Source: Cyclaneusma minus (lineage: Eukaryota; Ascomycota; Leotiomycetes; Marthamycetales; Marthamycetaceae). From it: 64,000 bases of DNA. The translations under genes were made by a program, and so were the position numbers. The stretch spans positions 558,001 through 622,000 of the forward strand of contig JAKZHN010000013.1 in NCBI GenBank assembly GCA_037179335.1, given 5' to 3'. Position 1 is the stretch's first letter. Each line of letters starts with the position of its first letter. This document shows, one piece after another, positions 35,032 to 45,141 of the stretch. Under the pieces are notes generated by a model. It was not told where the DNA came from and ran no database searches. It saw nothing but the letters and a program-made list of their open reading frames with translations.

Positions 35032-35372
35032 ATGTCGATGCGTAAGTTTCCATTGAACCACTTTTTACAAATTTGCGCTCACTGTGGTTGCAGCTGCAGC
35101 GACCGGCGCAAACCTGGGTGCCGACCTCAAGCCCAGCGGCGAAGCTGCTCCCAAAGTCAAGGTAATATCGCATCATGTCCTTCCTCTGTCTTCATGTACG
35201 AGTTCATTAGGCTGACGCCGGATGATTACAGCCATGCTGTGTCTGCAAGGACGAGAAAGCCGCTCGCGATGAGTGTATGCTGTTCAGCAACGCTCCCGAT
35301 CCCCAGAAGGACTGCGCCTCCATGGTCGACAAGTACAGGGTCTGCATGAAGGGCTTTGGTTTCTCCATATGA
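35032..35372 (+). CDS. COX17: Cytochrome c oxidase copper chaperone COX17
   Basis: Three exons (35032..35041, 35094..35161, 35232..35372; introns of 52 and 70 bp) encode 72 residues. Cox17 carries Cu(I) in the mitochondrial intermembrane space to Sco1 and Cox11 for cytochrome oxidase assembly. Seen: the copper site PCCVC (C28, C29, C31) and twin Cx9C pairs (C31/C41 and C54/C64) with the RDEC and KYRVCMKGFGF signatures. The first exon contributes only ten bases (ATG TCG ATG C), a microexon found by matching splice sites and phase. There is no N-terminal presequence, as expected for a Mia40-dependent substrate. Confidence 0.95.
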
Positions 35373-35750
35373 GCCAGTCATCTTTTTTGCAGAATCGCGG
35401 AACGCATATGTACAATAAACTAGAGGCGTTGCATTGCTGTGGCGCAAGGGGTTAGGATTCGGATTGAATGGGCATATCTCAACTCTTCACTTGATTTGAG
35501 CGCCATCACCTTTAAAGAGCACGTGTTCTTGGATGTTCTTGGATGTTCAGGATGTGAAACAAAAACTGGTCGCTGGACGCTGAATGTCCATTTTTCGATA
35601 TTTTCCACATACTAGGTACTTATAAAACTGGGTATCAGTACACTGGCTCACGTCCGAGCCCTGCATCAAACAGTCCCCCCAGACTCCCCTTTTGCGACCC
35701 AAAATCCGTAGCGACATCGCTCAACATACGCCTTTCCCATGCGAAATTCC
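35373..35750. other. Convergent COX17/SEC10 3' flank
   Basis: 378 bases with no gene. It contains a short direct repeat, TTCTTGGATG, in tandem near 35525-35547. Confidence 0.4.
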
Positions 35751-38306
35751 TCAAAGTCCGACCAATACACTCTGGACCCCAATGGTCCCAGCGTCATCTC
35801 TCCGCATAACAAAAGCCCTGAAATCCGACTTGTCGAGCCCCTTGCCCAGTCCACTGGCCTGCAGCGTTCGTGATCGTTCTCGCAAAGCCTCCGGCCCAAT
35901 AATGAAGAAGTTGCCAATCTCGCTGAGGATCTCGAGACTCTTGTCCACATCCTTGTTCAGAGACCAGTCTTTCAAGGTCGAAACATATTTGGATATGTCC
36001 TTCGTCACCATCAATCCACCAGTGGCGTTGACTTGGAACTTTTTGAAGTGCTCAAAGAGCAAGTCTCGCACGCTTAGAGCTAATTCGTTGCTGAAGCGCT
36101 CGAGGTTGGGCCCTGCAAGAGCTCGGCGGGCTACTCCAGATATTCGTATCAGGAAAGCTACTACAGCTTCGCAAGTTGGCGTTGATAAACTTTCGAGGTA
36201 TCCAGGTCCTCGTCCGGAGTCTTCTTTGGGGCGGAAGTCCCCTTTCTTCTGATTGGCGAGCAGTCTTATTACCCAGTTGGTCGCAACATCAACCGTCTTT
36301 TGAATGATGCCACTGGCTTTGCCCTCCATCCGTCGGATCGCTTGCTCAGACTGCTTGTCCATCTCTCGGCGAACCGTTGTATTCGACTCAGCAAGTCGAA
36401 TCAAAACCGTGTTGATAAACCGAGACATGAGATTGGTGATGGCTGTGGATGCCTGCAGTGACGGCAGATATGACACTTCGGGTTCGGTCTTTGAGAACTC
36501 TTGAGCCACTGCTTGATCTGCCGCCGAGTCCAGTGCGGTCTCCACATATACCTGCCCCATACTCATGAGTAGCAAGTTCAGCAAAGCCGCTACATCTTTT
36601 GGTGTTTCGCTGCCGCCGCCACTAAGCTCCAAAGATCGCCTCACACCTTCAGCGAGCCATTTGAGCATTCTCATGGCGTTGTCAATGCTCAGAACCCCAT
36701 CTTCCTCAGAGACTTCGATCTCGTTCTTGTTTGCATTGTTTTCGGCATCTCTTAACCCTGCAACTCTCAACATCATTGTCTTCTGTGTCGGGGTGAGCTC
36801 AGATGAGTCCAGCCGATCGATGTAGGCATCCTTTGCCGACGAAAGCAATTGGGTACCTTGCTGAGCAAGTGAAGCCATAAAGCCAGTGGAAACCTTCTTC
36901 CGCCGAGAGTGGTATATGGTGAATTTAAAGAGCAACGATGAATACAGTTCCTCCAGACTCCTCCGCTCTCGGTCAATATAGGACGAACCAACTAGGTATG
37001 GAACAAACAACTCTTCCAACTGCTGGTCCAGGATCAGACCCGTTTGTGCCGAGCATGGATCCGGATGTTCCGTCAGTCCATGAATTTTTAGATCTTCGAC
37101 AAGGCCATGGATGTAGGTTCGGGACGCATGCAAAGAGCGAAGAAAAGCCAAGGACGAGATGGTTTCTGCCTTTTCTAGGACCATCTCCAGACGTTGCTGG
37201 ATAGATTGCTGAAAGACTCTTTGTATGAATTTGGTGAGGACGATCTCATAGTATGGGAATGCGCGCTTCATAATAAACGATTCTTCTTGCATAACCACTC
37301 TGATCTCGTCGACAAGTGACTGCAAGCTCTGCTCTACCCCTGGCGGATCAGCGTCTGGGTCAGCCAGCTTCTCCCAAGTGTCATCATTAGTCGTCACTTC
37401 TTCCGTGATAAGTTGGCTCCGGTCGATGAAGAACTGATGTTGGTTGACAAAAAGAGCAACAGCACTGGATCCTCCATTGAAGTCGTGCAAGACTCGGGCA
37501 CACTCCATCGCATCGTCATAGTTTTGTTTGCGGTAGCTGCCATCAAATTGTATCAACAGATCTTGCTCTAGAGACTCCGAAAACTTCTCAATGATTTGTC
37601 GAGTGTTGTGGCCCTTGTGATCCGTCACACCATTGGTGGCTCCGTTGACTTTCCTTCCATTCGTTTGACTCCAAGAAGCAGGATCTAGCCGTTGACTGAT
37701 CTTCATGAGCTGCCGGGCGATGACGGCGCATCGTACTTTGCCTTCTCCACCTCCTTGTATTCGAACCTCTTGTAGCGAGGTAAGGTCGCCAGTTTCCGTA
37801 AGTTCCAACCAGCATTGTATTAGAAATTTCGCATCGAGTGCTCGGCGTGTCTGCTTGTCCAATTCCTCAAGATTCTCTCCTATCTGTACAGCCACGTTGC
37901 CTCCGTCATCCGCACGACTTCGAGAGTTTCCGTTCGTCCCATTAGACTGGTTCAGGGATATATCGAGCGATTCGAAGGCATTTATGGACTGGTCCAGCTT
38001 CCTGCCCAGCGTTTCAAGGGTTTGGTCGTGTTGTAATTCGGCTCGCCGTACAGTAGTTGCGATCTCGGACTCTTTCTCTTCCAGCTGCTCTGAGAGGCCA
38101 GAGAGCTGAGACAGGGCAGCTTCGAAGCTTCGTATCAGGGGTTTTGGGTCGAAGGCTTGCTGTGTAGGAATGGAGCGACGGTTTGGGGGGGCAGCGGTGT
38201 CGGATAGGCTCTCCACAAAGTCCTTGGTGATGAAGTCCTTGTTGGAGAAGGTTTCGAGGGTGAAGGTCGGTCCTTTCGGAAACATGGACCTCCCTGGCGC
38301 AGACAT
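35751..38306 (-). CDS. SEC10: Exocyst complex subunit SEC10
   Basis: A single minus-strand exon of 851 codons. Sec10 is one of eight exocyst subunits tethering secretory vesicles to the plasma membrane at growing tips. Seen: the fungal N-terminus KGPTFTLETFSNKDFITKDF, a predicted coiled-coil near residues 60-120, KFLIQCWLELTETGDL, LMKISQRLDPASW, and long helical repeats to the C-terminus (GLGKGLDKSDFRAFVMRRDD). Length agrees with yeast Sec10 (871). It is divergent from NUS1 with 511 bases between ATGs and convergent with COX17. No frameshift is seen. Confidence 0.93.
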   Translation of the reverse strand: MSAPGRSMFPKGPTFTLETFSNKDFITKDFVESLSDTAAPPNRRSIPTQQAFDPKPLIRSFEAALSQLSGLSEQLEEKESEIATTVRRAELQHDQTLETLGRKLDQSINAFESLDISLNQSNGTNGNSRSRADDGGNVAVQIGENLEELDKQTRRALDAKFLIQCWLELTETGDLTSLQEVRIQGGGEGKVRCAVIARQLMKISQRLDPASWSQTNGRKVNGATNGVTDHKGHNTRQIIEKFSESLEQDLLIQFDGSYRKQNYDDAMECARVLHDFNGGSSAVALFVNQHQFFIDRSQLITEEVTTNDDTWEKLADPDADPPGVEQSLQSLVDEIRVVMQEESFIMKRAFPYYEIVLTKFIQRVFQQSIQQRLEMVLEKAETISSLAFLRSLHASRTYIHGLVEDLKIHGLTEHPDPCSAQTGLILDQQLEELFVPYLVGSSYIDRERRSLEELYSSLLFKFTIYHSRRKKVSTGFMASLAQQGTQLLSSAKDAYIDRLDSSELTPTQKTMMLRVAGLRDAENNANKNEIEVSEEDGVLSIDNAMRMLKWLAEGVRRSLELSGGGSETPKDVAALLNLLLMSMGQVYVETALDSAADQAVAQEFSKTEPEVSYLPSLQASTAITNLMSRFINTVLIRLAESNTTVRREMDKQSEQAIRRMEGKASGIIQKTVDVATNWVIRLLANQKKGDFRPKEDSGRGPGYLESLSTPTCEAVVAFLIRISGVARRALAGPNLERFSNELALSVRDLLFEHFKKFQVNATGGLMVTKDISKYVSTLKDWSLNKDVDKSLEILSEIGNFFIIGPEALRERSRTLQASGLGKGLDKSDFRAFVMRRDDAGTIGVQSVLVGL

Positions 38307-38817
38307 CGTGAAAGCGAAGTCGTTGGTTGGTGCTATTCACTGCAGGTTGGCCGTACCTATCGAAGGCTCGGGGTGGGTTGCAGGTGCACAGGCCACGCGA
38401 TCGACGTCTCAGTCCGACGCCTGGGTTAAAGGGGATTGAAGCTAGTACATGTAGGATAAAACCCAATGATCATGACATGAACATGAATTCTGGACTTTTA
38501 TAGTTGCGGAGATAACTTTTTCATAATGATTTGTCTTATAGATCATTTTTTACGATTAACTTGGCGAGTTTATATTGTAATATTGGTTATGCCAGACCCT
38601 CCTTAAAAGCTATTCGACTTAATAGGTACTTTCTGTTGAGTGACACGAGGCCGCATGAGGCTGAACCCAGCAGTAGGAACGAGCCTTGTTGGTCAAAATA
38701 AATCTCGCCCTTTCGTCACACCACTCAGATCCCCAGGTTCGACCACTCGAACCAACATTGAACGAATTCCCTTCTCTGCAGTCTGCCCGTCTCGTCAGCC
38801 GGACTGGCCAACACACA
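38307..38817. promoter_or_regulatory. Divergent promoter region SEC10/NUS1
   Basis: 511 bases, AT-rich in the middle (about 38500-38600). The NUS1 frame is open from a TTG at 38686, but no ATG occurs before 38818, so this is leader. Confidence 0.45.
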
Positions 38818-39867
38818 ATGCCGCGCGCGACTCGGGAAACCGAGATCTACAGGCTGGATGCTCGCTATAACCACAACCTCTTGACCCCGGCCGAGCGCGA
38901 AGACCTCATAAAGCCTTTCCTGCCCACCCCACAGCGACACGCTGATGCCAGCGACGCTGCGAAATCCAGGTCTACCTTCGGTTTGCGAATATTCCTGAGA
39001 GCCCAGATCCACGCCCTCATCTACGCTATCATACATACCATCTTCTCCGTCTACATACGCTTCCGCCAAGCCTACCATGCTGTTGTTGGCAGAGTCTATG
39101 CCATATTATACTACCACCACCGGACGCCGGAGCTCATCCAGAGAGATGTCCAAGCTTTGACTCGCTTGCCGAAGCACTTGAGTGTCATTTTGAAGCTGGA
39201 GGATGGAGGACGAGGAGGCGCCGGCCTAGAGACGCTGGTCAATGACATTGCCGAGATCGCAGCATGGTGTGCTAGTGCGGGAATACCTATGCTATCCATA
39301 TACGAGAAGACAGGTATGATATCTTATACGAGCCACACACTGGCTGGCACCAGATGCTGACGCTTTCTAGGAGTCTTGAAAGGATATGTTCCCGCAACCC
39401 ACCGAGCCGTCACTCGGAAACTCGCTTCATATTTCGGCGCTCAGAAACCGACCCTCACTCTTCGAGCGCCGCATGTCCCGTCCATGGAGTCCTCCCCAAA
39501 TGCCTCGTTCGACGGCAGTGCAGAGCCTCAAATGCAAAACCTGTCAATCCTACTCATATCCGAGGAAGACGGGCGTGACTCGATTGTCGACCTCACAAAA
39601 ACGCTGACCGAGATGTCCCAGCGGGGGAAGTTGTCTACAAAAGACATTAGCATGGACCTAATCGACGCAGAGCTCTCCGAAAGCGTCATGAGCGACCCCG
39701 ACCTCCTCATCCTCTTCGGCCCCAGCGTCGACCTCGCCGGCTATCCACCCTGGCAAATCCGCCTCACAGAGATCTTTCACGTACAAGACAGCCAAGGGGT
39801 CGGATACCAAGTGTTTTTGCGAGCGTTGCACAATTATGGGAAAGCTCAGATGCGATTCGGTAGATAA
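38818..39867 (+). CDS. NUS1: Dehydrodolichyl diphosphate synthase accessory subunit NUS1 (NgBR)
   Basis: Exons 38818..39313 and 39371..39867 (57-bp intron) encode about 330 residues. Nus1 pairs with Rer2/Srt1 on the ER membrane to make the long-chain cis-polyprenyl diphosphate used for dolichol and protein glycosylation. Seen: a hydrophobic segment (about residues 57-85, AQIHALIYAIIHTIF); a degenerate cis-prenyltransferase fold with LPKHLSVILKLEDG, VNDIAEIAAWCASAGIPMLSIYEKTG across the splice, and DLLILFGPSVDLAGYPPWQI; and the RxG motif near the end (MRFGR). That motif is contributed by this subunit to the active site. The canonical catalytic aspartate motif is absent, as in NgBR. Confidence 0.92.
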
Positions 39868-39903
39868 GTATACACAGCCAGCACCAATAGACAGCCTGTT
39901 TTG

Positions 39904-41017
39904 TTACTTCTTCCACATTCTCATCTCTCCTGCTTCGTTGTCCCACCGGAAGACAGGGCCCGTACCGACATTATAATTGTAATAATTCTCGGTGCCGGCC
40001 CTGACCATGGCTTTTCGGAACGTTATGTTGATCCTGCCTCCATCGTCCGCGTTCTTCCCGGTCCGCTTGGGTATCGAATGCAGCCAGTTTGCCTGCGTCC
40101 TCCCTCTCATTAGGATCATATCCCCTGACGCTAGCGGCAGTTTCAGCGGTTTTGTCTCTGGCGGTGGCGGCGCATTGTCATTCGGCGCAAACGGCTTGTG
40201 CTTCATCAAGAAATCGCGTTTCGCGCCAAAGGAGAAACTCGCGATGGCCGGTAGGGGGCCGAGAAACCTTTCATCGTCGCTGTGGTAGGAGATGCTATCC
40301 GCGCCTGACGCATAGTAGTTGACGAGGCAAAAGTTGAACTTGCAGTTTGTCGCTTTCTCGGTCGACTTGCGCAAATCGTCGAGGCATTTGGGAATTGGTC
40401 GCGGCGGGTACTTGGTGTAGTTCTTGTCATTTTTGATAGGAGTGCGACTTGAGGTCTCGACAAGGTTGCCGGAATCGTCGAAACGTGCCGTCTCATCCAG
40501 ACCGAATACGGTGGTGTATCTGGACTTGTCAGAAGGAATAGGGGTATATGATGCGGAAAGGGGGATTCGAGATATACCGTGGGGTACGGATCTGGGTCTC
40601 TGTGGGACCACGCCTTATTTTGTATTCCACACGGTAGAAAGGCAGTTCTGCACGAAGGAAGGTGAAGAGTTTGCGCTCGAGGGATTTGGGGACATATGGC
40701 TTGAAATAGAGCAGGTCCAGGTCTGGCTGGTCATTGATCACTTTGCCAATCGAGGACGGGAAAGAAGTCAGGCTCGAGGAAATTCGGTCAGGGAGGCATG
40801 GTATCGGAAAAGGATAGGTTGGATGCCCTGAAGATTGCTTGATTTGGCTCTTCTTCAGTCAGCCACATATTTCCCATCATCATTTGTATGGGGTGCTCAC
40901 TGGGTCAGTGGCGATACCCTCATCTTGAGAAGGAAGATCAACGGGGTCAGAAATGCGGGCTTTCTTGACAGATGGAGCAAAGAATGAATCGAGGGTTCTC
41001 TTTTTCGCCGTCGCCAT
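39904..41017 (-). CDS. AlkB-family Fe(II)/2-oxoglutarate dioxygenase (ALKBH2/3-like)
   Basis: Minus-strand exons 41017..40901, 40837..40578 and 40519..39904 (63- and 58-bp introns) encode about 330 residues. ALKBH2/3-type enzymes oxidatively remove alkyl groups from bases in DNA or RNA. Seen: an N-terminal KKRTLDSFFAP stretch resembling a PCNA-interacting motif; LDLLYFKPYVP; substrate-loop sequence TTVFGLDETARFDD; iron ligands H205 and D207 (SYHSDDE) and H273 (NWLHSIPKR); LASGDMILMRG; and the 2-oxoglutarate-binding RINITFRK. The first intron boundary is the least certain: I chose an acceptor giving phase 0 over one needing a GTATCG donor. The stop lies only 36 bases from the NUS1 stop on the opposite strand. 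Confidence 0.9.
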
Positions 41018-41420
41018 GATGTAGTCTTCCAGGTTTGGAATTTCAATGTTTTAGGTAACTTCAGTTCTACATTATTGAATTGACCTTCGCGTCGTCTTCA
41101 ATCTAAAGCGCGTTCTTTTGAGTTTCTTTGAAAGCTAGACTTGCCTATGTGACATCATGAGATCCCTGTTAGTCTCAGCCTTGCATCTTTTAGCGTACCC
41201 GATAAGAGGTATCAGCCTTGTCTTCACCTGGCACAAAATTTCCAGATAACTGTCACGGCGCAACGACGAGCCGAAACAATTGAAGAAAATAAACCAACAA
41301 ATTCTCTGGATATAGAAGGATAATTATGGACGTACGGAAGCACTCTCCTCTTCATAGTCTAGATTCAAACCGGTTGTTGCTAATACTTTCCAGGGTCTAC
41401 CTTCACCTGCTCAGGACACC
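41018..41420. promoter_or_regulatory. Divergent promoter region AlkB-like/TRM5
   Basis: 403 bases between ATGs. No specific element is recognised. Confidence 0.4.
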
Positions 41421-43152
41421 ATGGCTCTTTTCCGTCCTCCAATCCACCGCACAGCCAGCGCAACTCTAGACCGAGCCTTGTTCAAGAGAGAAATCCCTCT
41501 AGCGGCTGCCAGAGTGCTGGACAACAGACACATCTCCCGTGTCAGAGCCAAATTCGAGAAAAATAAAGATCTTCTTCGGCTCGAGAGGCTCACTTCTATT
41601 CGAGCAGACCCCGATGCCTCGCAGGCTTCGAAAGGTGTGAAATGCCTTTTGTTAAGGCCAGAAGCCAAGGTGGACGGTATGTTTGCGGAATTGCCAACCT
41701 CTCTCCTCGATGGGCACTGATTTGAGCCTAGATGAGAGCACCTGGAGTTCGGCCATCCTTGAGGCTGTGAAGGAGAAGGAGGTTGGTATTATCCCATACA
41801 AGCTTGAGCTGGACTACTCATACTGGACTTATCGTACGTAAGTTTCCATACCCTGTTTCCTATGCATGAGAGGCTGACAGTTCGCAGTTGATATCATGAC
41901 GGCTATTCTTCCGGAAGATGCTCAAGACGAAATACCGGTCGGGTTCAGCATCGTTGGACATGTTGGTATGCTTCTGTCACCACTGGCTGCGAGTGCTGTT
42001 TGGCTAACATGGCCTAGCTCATTTGAATATCAGAGATCAATACCTGCCCTATAAGCACCTTATAGCAGAAGTTCTCATGGACAAAAACCCAACCGTCAAG
42101 ACAGTCATCAACAAGATCGATAATGTTGGAAACGAGTCAGAATACCGAACCTTTGCTTACGAAGTTCTCGCCGGAGACGGTAACATGAACGTGGAAACCA
42201 GAGAAGGAGACTGTATTTTCCACTTCGACTATTCCAAGGTCTACTGGAACAGCCGTCTAAACACCGAACACAAGCGGCTGGTTGACATGTTCAATGCCGG
42301 AGAAGTTGTCTGTGATGTGATGGCTGGCGTCGGACCTTTCGCTGTCCCGGCGGGCAAGAAAGGGGTTTTCGTGTGGGCGAACGATCTGAACCCAGATAGT
42401 TACGCTAGCATGAAAGATGCTATACGAAGAAACAAAGTATGTACACCCCCTTCTCTCCAGCCAACCTGATACTCCTCTACCAACATGATGATTTATTTAT
42501 CACGACGGTCAACATAGCTACACGTTAGCGTTGATGATCCAGCCTTTGACAAGGCAAATAGTTCTGAATGACTGATATCTTCGAAGAAACTCGAAACGCA
42601 CTTCCAGATCCACATAACTGACATTCGTCCCAGGTCGAACCATTTGTACGCCCACATTGCGAAGATGGAAACAAGTTCATCCGATACGCAGCCGACGACC
42701 TTCTTCAACTCGCAGCAGCCGGAAACAACACCATCTCCATCCCCAAAAAGCGATCTCGAAACGCCGACCCAAAAGCACCGATTCCGCCACCCACCATCAT
42801 CACAATACCACAAATCATCAGTCACTTCGTCATGAACCTTCCCGCAACAGCCATCGATTTCCTCTCCTCATTCAGCGGCCTGTACGCTGGCCACGAACAC
42901 CTCTTTACCCCGCACACAGAAACCAGGCTTCCCATGGTCCACGTACATTGCTTCTCAACCAAGAGCGACGACAACGCCCGCGAGCACATAGACATCTGCA
43001 CGCGGATATCCGAGAAACTGGGTGTGACTATCCAGCCTGGCGACGAGGAGCTCACAATTCACGATGTCAGGGATGTGGCACCGCAGAAGCGCATGTTCTG
43101 TGCCAGTTTCAGACTTCCTCATGAAGTGGCCTTTCGGAAACGAGAAGTTTGA
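41421..43152 (+). CDS. TRM5: tRNA (guanine37-N1)-methyltransferase TRM5
   Basis: Five exons (41421..41676, 41732..41833, 41888..41965, 42018..42436, 42634..43152) encode about 457 residues. Trm5 methylates N1 of G37 next to the tRNA anticodon, preventing frameshifting; it acts in the cytosol/nucleus and in mitochondria. Seen: a basic, Arg-rich N-terminus (HRTASATLDRALFKRE) that could serve mitochondrial import; LDYSYWTY; FSIVGHVAHLNIRDQYLPYK; SAM-binding DVMAGVGPFAVPAG (245-258) with NDLNP (267-271); and the NLP catalytic-support motif (N353-L-P355 in FVMNLPATAIDFL). Introns 1-3 are 52-55 bp but intron 4 is 197 bp. The C-terminal motif PHEVAFRKREV ends the protein as in homologues. Confidence 0.94.
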
Positions 43153-43366
43153 AGCAGCTAGAGTCAACGGCTTCGTCGACGATGGATGGAGAGAGACCGC
43201 GGTTATTTCAGCTGTTCCATGTCTCTGTGGCCAGACAGAACTCCACATTCGCCGAGCTAACACTCGGAATACAACAACGGAAATTGAAAAGCCAACAAGA
43301 CGGTTCTCCCCACCTTCAAAAACAGCGTCTGATACCGATCATGAGATCGTCAAAACAATCCAAATA

Positions 43367-43467
43367 ATTGGAAATGTCTCAAGTGACTCGAGATATTCCA
43401 CGTAACTCGGGATATCTGAAGTGATTCGGAATATCTCAAGTAATTCGGAATATCCCAAGTAATTAAA
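43367..43467. repeat. Degenerate ~20-bp repeat cluster (site 2a)
   Basis: About five units of the theme TCAAGTGATTCGGAATATC in direct orientation with ~19-20-base spacing, starting ~215 bases after the TRM5 stop. Confidence 0.7.
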
Positions 43468-43784
43468 AACGTTGCAGTGAGCAATCGCGTGATGGACTAT
43501 GCACGGACCACGTGTCACGAAAAGCACACCCGAATACGCCGGAATTACCAGCACTCCATTGAAACCAGAACACCGGAAAAGTGGTTGAGAGCATGGACAT
43601 GATCCCACACGACCTGAATTTCCTGGAACTGGAATTGCCGCGTGGTCTTTCACGTGGAAGCTAGAGGCCACACGCTGAACCAGTCTTCAGGTGTTTTGGT
43701 CTGGCACTGGCAGTGTGCACTGCGTTGTTGGTGAGCTAGCTCTTTCCTCTCTTTTTCTCTGACTTCTGTGTTTCTGAGTACTTG

Positions 43785-43872
43785 GAACATTCATGATCAT
43801 TTGGAATTTCGCAATCATCCGAAATATTCATGAAGTTTGACGATCATTTGGAAGATTTGCGATCATTTTGGC
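43785..43872. repeat. Degenerate ~20-bp repeat cluster (site 2b)
   Basis: About four units of the theme CGATCATTTGGAATATTTG-like sequence, related to the cluster at 43367 but more diverged. Confidence 0.55.
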
Positions 43873-43998
43873 CACATGTCGGACTTCCAAACCATCCTCC
43901 TTGTTCTCTGGTTCTGTGTACCTTACTTCCTTCCACACATCACATCCGTGGTTCGCAAGTCGCAACCAACATCGAAGTCGTCAACACCTAGCATATTC

Positions 43999-44691
43999 AG
44001 CGCCATCCGAAGCTATGACCTCTTGCTTGTGGGTCAGAAAAGGAGCCATTCTGTCTTGTTTTCCTCGTAGTAATCTTAACTGGCTGCCCTCAGCTTGCAA
44101 CTCTGGTCCATGTTCAAGACACAAGCACGCAATGTCCATTTCGTTATTTTCCTGTTTCCACAACCAGCTTCCTGAGCGCCAACCGAAGTTGAAATCTTGC
44201 CCATGAGTCATAGAAGGGGCCGTTCTGTTTTGTTTTCCTTCAGGAGCTCCCTGACTGGCTGCCCTCAGCTCGCAAGTCTGGTTGAAGTCCTACAAGCAAG
44301 CAAGTTCAACATTCAATGCCCGTTCCGTTATTCTCTGTTTTCCATCAGCAGCTTTCTTAGCGCCAACCGAAGTTGAGCTGTTGATTGTGAGTCAGGAAAG
44401 GAGTCATTCTATTTTATTTTCCGCTCAGGAGCTTCTTGACTGGCTGCCCTCAGCTCGCAACTCTGGTTCGAGGTCGGCACGCAAGCGCGCAATGTCCATT
44501 TCATTCTTTTCCTTTCCACAACCAGCTTCCTCAGCGTCAACCGAAGTTGAGCTCTTAATTTGTGAGTCAGTAAATGCGTCATTCTATTTCATTTCCCTCT
44601 CAGGAGCTTCCTGACTGGCTGCCCTCGGTTCGCAACTCTGGTTCGAGCTCGGCACGCAAGCACGCAATGTCAATTTCGAGCTTCAGGACAG
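43999..44691 (+). repeat. Tandem satellite, four copies of a ~176-bp unit
   Basis: Copies begin AGCG(C/T)CA(T/A)CCGAAG at 43999, 44175, 44359 and 44533 (spacing 176, 184 and 174). Each contains GTGAGTCAG-AAAGGAGTCATTCT, then GACTGGCTGCCCTCAGCTCG, CAACTCTGG and CACGCAATGTCCATTTC in the same order. The last copy is cut short at about 44691. The array sits directly upstream of a 70-codon ORF. Confidence 0.9.
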
Positions 44692-44847
44692 GTACTTAAA
44701 GCAGATCTCTCACCCAGTTCTTCACTTTCTCTTTCTCTTCTTTCTCCAGCCGTTCCATATCAAGCTGATCACTGAAACACTCAAGCTCAAACACTCCCAC
44801 TCCCAATCCAAACTCTCTCCAAAAAAACTTCCACACAGTCGCCAAGT

Positions 44848-45060
44848 ATGGCTTCTACCACCCACGTCTCTGGTCGCAAGACCGGTCACGTCAAGTCCCG
44901 TGCTGAAATCACCTCCTTGTCGCACGAGCAGACCCTTCGTTATGATCGGGAAGTTCGTATCAAGCGCATGTCGAGTTTTGAAGATGCTCAGGCTAGAAAA
45001 CATGCTGAAAAGCAGTCTTCTACAAAACGTCCCTTTTTCGCGTTTTTGCTTTGCTGTTAA
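44848..45060 (+). CDS. Small unknown protein, 70 aa, between two repeat arrays
   Basis: A single exon of 70 codons starting after a CT-rich leader and a CAAG-ATG context typical of a real fungal start. The protein is hydrophilic and basic (GRKTGHVKSRAEI, SLSHEQTLRYDREVRIKR) and ends in the hydrophobic, cysteine-terminal KRPFFAFLLCC. That tail is compatible with lipidation at the C-terminal cysteines, but no CaaX box is present. I do not recognise the family. A short ORF start at 63373 has a similar VKS-AAE-SLSH core. The gene is preceded by the 176-bp satellite and followed after ~80 bases by the hairpin array, so the ORF and arrays may form one transcribed unit. Confidence 0.45.
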   Translation: MASTTHVSGRKTGHVKSRAEITSLSHEQTLRYDREVRIKRMSSFEDAQARKHAEKQSSTKRPFFAFLLCC

Positions 45061-45141
45061 ACTCCTCTTTTCCCCAAAAAACCAAAAAAAAGTTTTAAAA
45101 CTTCAGAACAATCCCCAAAAAATTTCCTTTTTTCTTTTCAC

